Source of the DNA: Stanieria cyanosphaera PCC 7437
GTDB taxonomy: Bacteria > Cyanobacteriota > Cyanobacteriia > Cyanobacteriales > Xenococcaceae
NCBI RefSeq assembly: GCF_000317575.1
Contig: NC_019748.1
Span: forward strand, 2,996,501 to 3,060,500
Reading direction: 5' to 3'
DNA length: 64,000 nt
Shown here: positions 53,865 to 61,976 of the stretch, one piece after another
How the letters are laid out: each line of letters starts with the position of its first letter
How positions within the stretch are numbered: position 1 is the first letter of the stretch
Translations under genes and position numbers: made by a program
Notes under the pieces: model-generated
Database searches by the model: none
What the model was told of the DNA's origin: nothing
The model's input: the letters and a program-made list of their open reading frames with translations, nothing else

Positions 53865-54045
53865 TGTTGCTAAACCTCCATCTACCATCAGGATAAACGA
53901 TAAATTCTATTCCTTCTTCAACTCCTGCAATAATAAATATCTCTTGTCTGTTTGTATCGAAACGAAATAATTGAATTGGTTGATAGTAATTTGATAAGTA
54001 TTGGCATAAAATTGCTGCTTTAATTGCTTGCACTGCTGTTGGCAT
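53851..54045 (-). CDS. Small DUF6888-like protein
   Basis: 64 residues (MPTAVQAIKAAILCQYLSNYYQPIQLFRFD...EGIEFIVYPDGRWRF), resembling DUF6888 family proteins that are usually encoded just before a DUF6887 gene. It precedes and overlaps that partner here. The C-terminal half is predicted beta-rich with a conserved GRW. Function is unknown. Confidence 0.6.
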   Translation of the reverse strand: MPTAVQAIKAAILCQYLSNYYQPIQLFRFDTNRQEIFIIAGVEEGIEFIVYPDGRWRFSNNDQT

Positions 54046-54097
54046 TCATTATTTTCTAATTTTGGGCTTTTTGGACAATTATCTCACCATTTTAGGA

Positions 54098-54693
54098 TTA
54101 TTTTAGTAAGAAAAAGCGATCGCCATTTTTTTTGTTGTAAAAAGGAGTAATAATTCCATTACGGTTAGTTAAGTTTCCTCCTTCAAATTCCATTACTTGA
54201 CTGCCATCAGCCTGTATGTAGATAGAAGAGGTTGGTAAACCTAAACCAGAGTAAATTCCAAATAAGCCATTTTTAGAGTCAGGATTTTTAAAATAAGTAT
54301 TGGTATAATAATCGGCAATTGCTCCATACATTAAGAATTGCCCTAATTGACTTTGATAAACAGAAGCTCCATTACCAATATTGTTGTAGAAAGTCCGAGA
54401 GACATTAGTTCCAAAGTAAGACTGAACTTAATGAAGAGTCGATATAATTCGGAACTTCTAATGATGAAGCGGATAAGCTCAAAGTATAGTTAGAATTAGC
54501 ATTTGTCACTCCAGGGAAAACTGTGACATAATAAGTCCCTGCAAGTAAAGGAAGATTAAAAGATTCGGCTATAGTACCTTGATTTTGCGACAATGCTAAA
54601 ATTTCTTTGGAGTCGACAACACCATTATTGTTGAAGTCTTGAATCAGTTGTACGTTGGCATCAGCACTTAATTGAGACAGATTTAGGTTGAAA
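54098..54693 (-). pseudogene. 3' remnant of a PPC-domain-like surface protein, truncated by an IS
   Basis: Reading the minus strand from the insertion element, codons give FNLNLSQLSADANVQLIQDF then NNGVVDSKEILALSQNQG, then LLAGTYYVTVFPG and YTLSLSAS: a bacterial pre-peptidase C-terminal (PPC)-like domain. The frame breaks near 54417; a second frame continues with QSYFGTNVSRTFYNNIGNG... GAIADYYTN...GLFGIYSGLG to TAA at 54098. The 5' part is absent: the coding sequence stops at the IS boundary and does not resume on the far side. It therefore lost its start by insertion plus deletion and acquired a frameshift. Its original role was probably extracellular. Confidence 0.75.
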
Positions 54694-56390
54694 CGGGGAT
54701 TTCGCAGGTTGAAGAATAAATGTAGGGTATTAATATGAAGAGTTTAAATGACCCATATTGAATATCCAAGTTAAAAACTTAGACCACTTAGGAATAGTAG
54801 CAGGAATTGTGGCTCAAATTGGGCTGGTCGAAGAAATAGATCGGCAGATAGCCAAACATCCTCAACAAATGATTAGTACAGGTCAAGTAGTAAAAGCCAT
54901 GATTCTTAATGGATTAGGCTTTGTTAGCGCACCTCTGTACCTGTTCGGAGAATTCTTGATCGGCAAAGCAACAGAACATCTTTTGGGAGAAGGAATCAAA
55001 CCAGAACACCTCAACGATGACCGAATCGGAAGAGTGTTAGATAGTTTATCGAATCAAGGACTAACACCATTGTTCACCAACATTGCCATGTTAGCCCATC
55101 AAAGATTTAATCTCTCGACCAAGAGTCTGCATCTAGATTCGAGTAGCTTTAGCGTCGAGGGAAGTTATGAAACAGGAAACGCAGATGAATCCAGCAAATT
55201 AATCGAATCCGTCAAGATTACCTATGGTTACTCGAAAGACCATCGACCAGATTTAAAACAATTTATGATGGATGTGATTTGTACTGGAGATGGAGATGTA
55301 CCCCTGTTTGTGAGAATAGGAGATGGTAACGAATCCGACCGTGCCATTTTTGCCAAGTTGATTGAGCAGTTTAAACAGGAATGGAATTTAGATAGTATTT
55401 ACGTTGCTGACAGTGCGCTTTACAGTGCAGAAAATTTACAACAATTGGGAGAGCTAAACTGGATTAGTCTTGTCCCTCGAAGCATAAAAACTGCGAAGAT
55501 TCTAGCCGAATCAATGGAAGACGAGGTTTTTGTTGAGAGTGAAATTCCTGGCTATCGCATTGCATCCTGTTGTTGTGATTAGAGTGGAGTGCCTCAGCGT
55601 TGGTTAATTATTGAAAGTGAGAAGCGTTGTGATAGCGACTTGAAGCAGCTAGAAAAACGACTAGCAAAACAACTAAAAATAGCCACCAGTGAACTCAAAT
55701 CACTAATGAGGCAAGATTTTGCCTGTGTTGCTGATGCCAAACAAGCTGCTGACAAACTGAGCCGAAGTTGGAAATATCATTGCTTAGAATCAGTCCAAAT
55801 TGAGTCTCATCCTCACTACTCTCAACCAGGGCGACCAACTAAAAATCAATCTCCTGAATATCTTACCTATCGGGTCATCGCTCAAATTATTCCTGTAGAG
55901 AAAGTAATTGAGATTGCCCGAAGACGAGCAGGAAGATTTATTTTAGCGACCAATGTTCTCAATGAAGCTCTTCTACCCAATGATAAGGTGTTAATCGAAT
56001 ACAAAGGTCAGCAGAGTTCTGAGAGAGGCTTCCGCTTCCTGAAAGACCCTTTGTTTTTTACTTCCAGTGTTTTTTTGAACACTCCTCGAAGAGTGGCAGC
56101 TTTAGCAATGGTCATGGGTTTATGTTTGCTGGTTTACACTCTCGGTCAACGTCAGTTAAGACCAGCTTTAGCTGATGCAGAGGAGACTATTCCTAATCAG
56201 CTTAAACAGCCTACTTCTACGCCTACTTTAAGATGGGTTTTTCAGTGTTTTCAGGCTATTGATCTGGTTGCTCTTGATCGCCAACTACAAATTTCCAATC
56301 TGACTGATACCCGTGTACGGATTTTGCGTTTTCTCGGATGCTCCTGCCAAAAATATTATTTAGTTTGCTAACCTACCTGCGAAATGTCCG
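54694..56390 (+). mobile_element. IS1634-type insertion sequence
   Basis: About 1.7 kb bounded by imperfect inverted repeats: 54694-54709 and 56375-56390 share CGG..ATTTCGCAGGT with 14 of 16 bases matching. It carries a single transposase gene spanning most of its length. It separates the surface-protein remnant from unrelated non-coding DNA. I could not identify a clear target-site duplication, so the exact ends are approximate. Confidence 0.75.
54758..56371 (+). pseudogene. IS1634-family transposase interrupted by one TAG codon
   Basis: A 537-codon frame with one in-frame TAG at 55580-55582. Before it, 274 residues include VKNLDHLGIVAGIV...EIDRQI, DRIGRVLDSL, the first catalytic Asp in LHLDSSSFS and a second in YVADSALYS. 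After it, the same frame continues with GVPQRWLIIESEKR, ARRRAGRFILATN and QQSSERGFRFLKDP, which carries the third acidic residue, and ends in AALAMVMGLCLLVY. Members of this family normally have Tyr around the stop position, so a single base change explains it. The element is otherwise full length, so the mutation is recent, or the base call should be checked. Confidence 0.85.
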
Positions 56391-56748
56391 ATATAAAGTT
56401 ATAGTTAAAATTTTATTTAGATTTTAATTATTCAATCAAATTTATCTTGATTAATTAAGTACAAAAATAATTTTTATAAATTCAACTAGTAAAGATTCTA
56501 GTTGCTTCAACTAGCAAAAATACTTATTAATTAACGTTCATCAGTAGAGAAATATAGCAACCGAACTATAGTAGGGATAATTCATGAATTACCCCTACTA
56601 AACCTCTCTGTGTCTGGTGCCTCTGGTGTACAAAAATATTCTATCGTCCTAATTTTTAATTCAACTGGTATAACAAGCTATCTCTCTACTGCGATTACGG
56701 ACATTATATTACCACGCCTCCTACAAGACTTTAGAAATAAAGATAAAC
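56391..56748. other. Non-coding stretch between the IS and the cytochrome genes
   Basis: AT-rich, no credible ORF. It contains one 28-bp palindrome (56571-56598). No continuation of the truncated surface-protein gene is visible here. Confidence 0.6.
56571..56598. repeat. 28-bp palindrome, intergenic copy outside the iron cluster
   Basis: GTAGGGATAATTC, then AT, then GAATTACCCCTAC. It shows the family is genomic rather than specific to the synthetase genes. Confidence 0.85.
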
Positions 56749-58125
56749 TTAAACCAAGGATTCTTGCTTAACTTGATTAGTTTCTACTTGCTGTATTTGT
56801 TCAATAATTTCAACAAATTCTCTTTCAAAAGTTACCTGGGCGCGATTAGTTTTTCCACCCAAGAAAAATCCTGTTTCTGTTTCCAAAGCCCAAATTTGTG
56901 AATGAGAAAAATAACTCATCACTACTCCCAACATTAATAAAGCAAAACCTGTATAAACCAAAGGTACACCAGGATCTGCTTTAATTTGTAAACCAGTACT
57001 ACCAATAAGCTCTAGTAATTTAAGCGTAACTCCATTGACTTCAATATTTTGTCCAACCCGAACCGCATTAACTAATTGTCCTTGTTGATTGTAAACAAAA
57101 ACAGTTCCTTGTAAATCTCTAGCAACTAAAGAAACTCCTTCACTTAAATCTGGTTTGGTTGGTAACCAAGTCCCCCAAATTCTCCCGTTACCCTGAGTAT
57201 TTAACTGAGCCATTGGTAACTTAAAAATAGGACTATTATTTAACTGAACTTTTACTCCTGCAATACTCCAATTAGTTTGATAAAAAGTTACCCCATCGTA
57301 ACGTAAGGGTTGATTGACAAAAATTGTTTGTCGTTTTAATTCTTGACCTTGAAGATCTACTACTGATAAATCAGAATAAAATTGATCGATCGCACCATCA
57401 TTAGTATAGTCAATCCAAAAACGATTTACTTTTACTGCCCATTGTTGAGGAACTTGTTTTAATGCCAAAGGTCCCGCTTCAAAAATATTTCTTACCTGAA
57501 AGGTTTCTCCACTAGGAACAAGTTCTTGGGCAAAAAAACCTGTAAAAGCACCCCAAATTCCACCTGCTAAAACAATCAAAATTCCTAAATGAACTACAAT
57601 TGGGCCAATTTTACCTACTAAACCACGACGAGCGTAAAGAGCGTTATCTTGTAAAAAAACCTTGTAGCCTTTCTGTTGTAATAAAGAATTTAAATTTTTA
57701 ATTGAACCTTGAGTTAATTCTACACTCAAAGCTAATTTATTAAACTGACGGGGTTTGAGATAAAATTTCCAATTACGGGCTGCTTTAAGGGCTGGTAGTT
57801 GTCGAATAAAGGTACAAGTAGTCAAACTAGTACCAAACAAAACTAGTAAAGATAAATACCACCAGGTGCTGTAAACATGATTTAATCCCCAACTGAGAAT
57901 TACCTTCCAAGTTAAAAAACCATATAAAGCTGGTGCTTCGGGATAATTTTGTTGATAAAAAGTTAATGATTCTCCCTGTTCGATGACTGTACCGCTAATA
58001 CTAACAAGGGCAATAATTAATAATAATGCGATCGCTAATCTAAGATCGGCAATAATACTAAAAGAACGACGTAAGGAGCTAGAAAAAATTGTAGCTAAAG
58101 GAGAATCAGATTCATTCATCTTCAA
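56749..58125 (-). CDS. ccs1: Cytochrome c biogenesis protein Ccs1 (ResB/CcsB)
   Basis: 458-residue thylakoid/plasma-membrane protein of the System II cytochrome c maturation pathway, which delivers haem with CcsA. Landmarks: membrane helix near [23 protein letters not shown], the [39 protein letters not shown] region, [24 protein letters not shown], a large lumenal domain with DFYSDLS-type and [12 protein letters not shown] motifs, and the final helix [21 protein letters not shown]. It follows ccdA by 14 bp, the usual cyanobacterial pairing. Confidence 0.93.
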   Translation of the reverse strand: MKMNESDSPLATIFSSSLRRSFSIIADLRLAIALLLIIALVSISGTVIEQGESLTFYQQNYPEAPALYGFLTWKVILSWGLNHVYSTWWYLSLLVLFGTSLTTCTFIRQLPALKAARNWKFYLKPRQFNKLALSVELTQGSIKNLNSLLQQKGYKVFLQDNALYARRGLVGKIGPIVVHLGILIVLAGGIWGAFTGFFAQELVPSGETFQVRNIFEAGPLALKQVPQQWAVKVNRFWIDYTNDGAIDQFYSDLSVVDLQGQELKRQTIFVNQPLRYDGVTFYQTNWSIAGVKVQLNNSPIFKLPMAQLNTQGNGRIWGTWLPTKPDLSEGVSLVARDLQGTVFVYNQQGQLVNAVRVGQNIEVNGVTLKLLELIGSTGLQIKADPGVPLVYTGFALLMLGVVMSYFSHSQIWALETETGFFLGGKTNRAQVTFEREFVEIIEQIQQVETNQVKQESLV

Positions 58126-58139
58126 GGTATTCGGAAAAT

Positions 58140-58886
58140 CTAGAAATTAATAGTCGACACTCGCGATAAAAGCGAAAAAATACCAAAGCTTAACAGTAGC
58201 GTACCACTAACAGGATTAATCCAACCCGACCAACGACGTAAAGACAATAATTTTTTCAACGAAGCGGTAAAAGTTCCTGCCAAAATCAAAGGTGCTACAT
58301 AACCAGTTGCATAAGCTAAGAGTAAACTAGTTCCTACAATCAAACTTTTAGTTGTAGCTACCCAAGCGAGTAAGCTAGCTAAGACTGGAGTACTACAAGG
58401 AGAAGCAACTAAACCAAAGGTTAAACCGAGGGAATAAGAACGAACTTCCCGAGGAAGATTTTTGGCTAGTGCATTGGGATCGCTATTTCCAAAAGCAGGA
58501 AATTGTAGTGGTAAGATTTCTAAGAGATTTAATCCCATGATAATCGCTACCAAACTAACAAGTATCGGCAAACCAAAACCGATTTGACCGTAAACTTTAC
58601 CTATCGAAGTAGCAATTATCCCCAACCCGGCTAAAGTTGTTGCCAAACCCAAAGCAAACCAAATCGATTGAATTGTTGCTTGTAATCTACTTTGAGATTC
58701 ATAACCACCAATGTAACCAATCGTAATCGGCAGCATCGACAGCATACAGGGTGTTAAACTGGTTAATAATCCTGCTAAAAAAATTAGACCTATACTCACA
58801 ATGCTGAGATGATTTAGCTGAGTATTAACAAGGTGATTAGCAAACTGTTCAAGTTGATAGAGTTGAGTTTGGAGCAATGTCAGCAT
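58140..58886 (-). CDS. ccdA: Thiol-disulfide transporter CcdA
   Basis: 248-residue membrane protein that carries reducing equivalents across the membrane for apocytochrome c maturation. Two conserved redox cysteines occur in [10 protein letters not shown] and [15 protein letters not shown], in the expected first and fourth helices; six hydrophobic segments are visible. Length and motifs are standard. The adjacent ccs1 gene confirms the pathway. Confidence 0.93.
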   Translation of the reverse strand: MLTLLQTQLYQLEQFANHLVNTQLNHLSIVSIGLIFLAGLLTSLTPCMLSMLPITIGYIGGYESQSRLQATIQSIWFALGLATTLAGLGIIATSIGKVYGQIGFGLPILVSLVAIIMGLNLLEILPLQFPAFGNSDPNALAKNLPREVRSYSLGLTFGLVASPCSTPVLASLLAWVATTKSLIVGTSLLLAYATGYVAPLILAGTFTASLKKLLSLRRWSGWINPVSGTLLLSFGIFSLLSRVSTINF

Positions 58887-59071
58887 TTAAAAATTTTAAT
58901 TTGCTTTTAGCTTGAATTTTAGCAAATTCCAACTTTATACTTGTCGATGCAGAAAGATTGTCTATAATATTAAGCCAGATTTATCAAGTTTAACTGAAAT
59001 AAATCAAGCTAATCTTATTTAACAAAAACAACTTTATAAGATAAAGAGGCAAGTTAGCTTGCAAACAACCT

Positions 59072-61201
59072 ATGGCTCAAACTCAAATTATTAAGCCTCT
59101 CGGTTTTGTACTGCAACAGGCTGGTTTAATTTCACCAGAACAAGTAAGAATTGCCCTGAGAACTCAAAATCAACTACCAGAAAGAAAAATAGGTGAGATT
59201 TTAGCAATTAAAGGCTGGATTAAGCCAGAAACCGCTTATTTTTTTGCAGAAAAATGGCCTAAAATTCTCCTTAAATCTCAAAAACTTCCAATAGGACAGT
59301 ATTTTAAAGCAGCAGCGTTATTAAATGAAACTCAAATTGATAATATTCTGCAAAAACAACAAAAAACAGGACAAAAATTTGGTGCGATCGCTGTAGTAGA
59401 AGGTTTTATTTCTCAACAAACTCTTGATTTTTTTTTAGAACAATTAGAACTAGCTAAACTATTAAAGCAGGAAAACTTTAATTTTTCTATTACTAATAAT
59501 CCTAGAGATTATATTCCTTATATCAAAGATTATTTACTCCGAAATAAAAATTGTGAACCAACTACCTTACTAAAACTATATCGCCAAATTTGGCATCAAG
59601 GAGAAGTACTTGCCAGTGGTAGTAATGAAGAAATCGAATTAATTAATAGTGGTTTAATTGTTAGAAAAGGCAACAAAATTAAAATAGCTCAATCGGTTTA
59701 TAAATCGGTTTTGAATCTTAATTGGATTGAACAAGAATTAGTTCGTTTACAACCTTATGGTCAAATTAGACTGAAATTGTTTGGACTAGAAAGTAAAGCT
59801 AGTCTTCCTTATAAAGTTTTAACTGAAGTTAATTATTGGACAAGTAAACAACCTTTTTTGACTCAGAAACTATATCAACTCATTAAGGAAAGAGAATCTT
59901 TTATTCCTAAAGGAAAAGAAACAGTAATTATTGAAGAATTAGTTCAAAATCACATTATTGAAAATTGGCAACAACAAATTGCGGGTTCTCATCTTCAAGA
60001 AATTAGCGACCGCATCTTGAACAATCAACATTGTTCTCCTGTGGCTTTACTAAAATTATATAAAAAAGTCTGGCAACAAAGAGAAGTTAGTGTCAATAAT
60101 AGTCCAGAACAAAATGAATTAATTCAAATTGGATTACTTAAACAAGAACAAGGCAAAGTTACTGTAGCTAATCGGATTTATCAAACTGTTTTTAATCAGG
60201 GTTGGATTGAAAGTCAATTAGCTTTGTTAAATCCCTCTCCTACAAATAATTCAGCTATAACTATTGTCCCTAAAACTCAATCAGCTAAAACTAAGCGCGA
60301 TTATTCTAAAATCAGTTTAGCTTTTTTAAGCTTGTTAGTATTAGGAAGTCTCTGTTTATTTGGATTTAATATTTTGGCAAAAAATCGCGAAGCAAAAATG
60401 TTTGAGCAAGCCAATAATTTGTTACAAAAACAAGAATATCAAAAAGCTTTAGCTATTTATAATCAAGTGCTAAAAACCAATGGCAATTATTATCAAGCTT
60501 GGACTAATCGTGGATACGCCTTAGCAGGATTAAAACAGTATGATAAAATGCTACAATCTTGCGTCTCAGCCACAGTTATTCAACCCCAAGCGGATTATGC
60601 TTGGAATTGTCAAGGAGAAGCACTTCATAACTTGAAACAATATCAACAATCTCTTGTAGCTTTTGATAAAGCGATCGCAATTAATCCGAAAGAAGCAATT
60701 TTTTTGATTAATAAAAGTGACTCTTTGAACAAATTGCAACAAGAGCAAGCAGCATTGGATACTATTAACCAAGCTATTGAAATTTTAGAAAATAGCCAGG
60801 AAAGTGTTGAAAATAGTCAAATTGCAGGAAATTTAAAAGTTGCTTTTTACTACAAAGGACAAACCTTACTCAGACAACAACAATATCAAGAAGCTTTACA
60901 AGCTTATCAACAAGCACTTCAATACGATCCTAATTATTTACCTGCTCAATGGGGCAAAGGAATAGCTCTCAAAAAACTCAAACGCTATTCTGAAGCTACA
61001 AGCGAATTTAACCAAATCTTACAAAGATTAGACTTATCGGCAACCCAAAGAGCCACAACTTGGTTTTATTTAGGTTTAAATCTTTGTGACGCGATGAATC
61101 TATCTGAAGCTATCGAAGCTTTTCAGACAGCCATTGAACTTCAGCCTAATTATGAAGCAGCCCAAACTGCCCAAGCTAGATGTCAAGCTAAATTAAACTA
61201 A
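59072..61201 (+). CDS. Membrane-anchored TPR protein with cyanobacterial N-terminal regulatory-like repeats
   Basis: 709 residues. The N-terminal 140 contain two repeats (LGFVLQQAGLISPEQVRIAL and the later LLNETQIDNILQKQQ) resembling the N-terminal domain of GspE/MshE-type ATPases. Two copies of a winged-helix-like segment follow (LLKLYRQIWHQGEV...NSGLIVRKGNKIKIAQSVYKSV at about 170-220 and a second copy at about 340-390), like the tail of cyanobacterial AAA-like proteins. A single membrane helix lies at about 417-437, then at least five TPR units to the end (YYQAWTNRGYALAGLKQYD, YAWNCQGEALHNLKQYQQ, YLPAQWGKGIALKKLKRYSE). It looks like a protein-interaction scaffold; the specific role is unknown. 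Confidence 0.75.
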   Translation: MAQTQIIKPLGFVLQQAGLISPEQVRIALRTQNQLPERKIGEILAIKGWIKPETAYFFAEKWPKILLKSQKLPIGQYFKAAALLNETQIDNILQKQQKTGQKFGAIAVVEGFISQQTLDFFLEQLELAKLLKQENFNFSITNNPRDYIPYIKDYLLRNKNCEPTTLLKLYRQIWHQGEVLASGSNEEIELINSGLIVRKGNKIKIAQSVYKSVLNLNWIEQELVRLQPYGQIRLKLFGLESKASLPYKVLTEVNYWTSKQPFLTQKLYQLIKERESFIPKGKETVIIEELVQNHIIENWQQQIAGSHLQEISDRILNNQHCSPVALLKLYKKVWQQREVSVNNSPEQNELIQIGLLKQEQGKVTVANRIYQTVFNQGWIESQLALLNPSPTNNSAITIVPKTQSAKTKRDYSKISLAFLSLLVLGSLCLFGFNILAKNREAKMFEQANNLLQKQEYQKALAIYNQVLKTNGNYYQAWTNRGYALAGLKQYDKMLQSCVSATVIQPQADYAWNCQGEALHNLKQYQQSLVAFDKAIAINPKEAIFLINKSDSLNKLQQEQAALDTINQAIEILENSQESVENSQIAGNLKVAFYYKGQTLLRQQQYQEALQAYQQALQYDPNYLPAQWGKGIALKKLKRYSEATSEFNQILQRLDLSATQRATTWFYLGLNLCDAMNLSEAIEAFQTAIELQPNYEAAQTAQARCQAKLN

Positions 61202-61740
61202 AATCGCCAAAAATCCCACCAAGAACGGTCAATTTTAGTATAAATACGACTAACAGTACGAGGATTAAAAGGTTCAGCCGATTTAAATTGCTTACCTAGC
61301 AGTTCATACAAAACTTGATTAGGAGCAGTTTTGGTAGCTAAAGAAAATAAAACTTCTGCTTGAGGAGATGTACATCCTTTTCCTCTTCGCTCTACAGTGC
61401 AAACTACTGATTGCTGATCGACAACTTCACTAGTTAGATAACTAAGATGATTTTGTTGAAGTTTGTTTTGTAGGGTTTGCGCAGTATGTTGACAATTGGT
61501 TAAAGCATTCTGAGGAGCAAAGTATTGAGGCAAAAATTGCAGAATAGCAACTTCTTGTTGGGAATTGTGCGCCACTACAGTAGGAATTTGCTCTTGAGTA
61601 CTACATTTAATTTCTACATTCGTAGCTTTACTAGGAACAGCAGCTAAAGCTAAACTAATCAAAGCCAGAGTAGGGGTAGCACAGAGATTAGCTAAAAGCG
61701 AGAGTTTCGCTCTCTTTGTTCGCGACCGCATCGAAACCAT
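61198..61740 (-). CDS. COP23-domain protein, secreted
   Basis: 180 residues. An N-terminal basic segment and hydrophobic stretch (LANLCATPTLALISLALAAVPSKA) form a signal peptide. The mature domain matches COP23: IPTVVAHNSQQEVAILQFLPQYF, Cys-containing NCQHTAQTLQNKL, YLTSEVVDQQSVVCTV, GCTSPQAEVLFSL. COP23 proteins were named for a circadian-oscillating membrane protein in cyanobacteria; the molecular role is unknown. An ATG three codons in is an equally possible start. Its stop overlaps the stop of the TPR gene by 4 bp, tail to tail. Confidence 0.82.
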   Translation of the reverse strand: MVSMRSRTKRAKLSLLANLCATPTLALISLALAAVPSKATNVEIKCSTQEQIPTVVAHNSQQEVAILQFLPQYFAPQNALTNCQHTAQTLQNKLQQNHLSYLTSEVVDQQSVVCTVERRGKGCTSPQAEVLFSLATKTAPNQVLYELLGKQFKSAEPFNPRTVSRIYTKIDRSWWDFWRF

Positions 61741-61976
61741 AACTTGTACTGCTAATTTATTTAGTTGAATTTTGTTGTCAGATCAAATTTAAAACATTTT
61801 AGTTTTTTTTGCTTCTTTAATCAAGTTATTGTCATAATAAACTTAATATTTAAAAGAATTAAAAATATAAAATTAAACAAAATTTGCTCTAATTTTAATT
61901 AGATTTTTGCTTGAATCACTCACTCAAAATAATTTATAATTTAACTCAATTAATCTCGATTAAAATCTCAACAATA

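Noticed and set aside
54694-56390. Target-site duplication flanking the IS
   Set aside because: The flanks (TTGAAA on the left, ATATAA on the right) do not match; a deletion may have removed it, so none is claimed.
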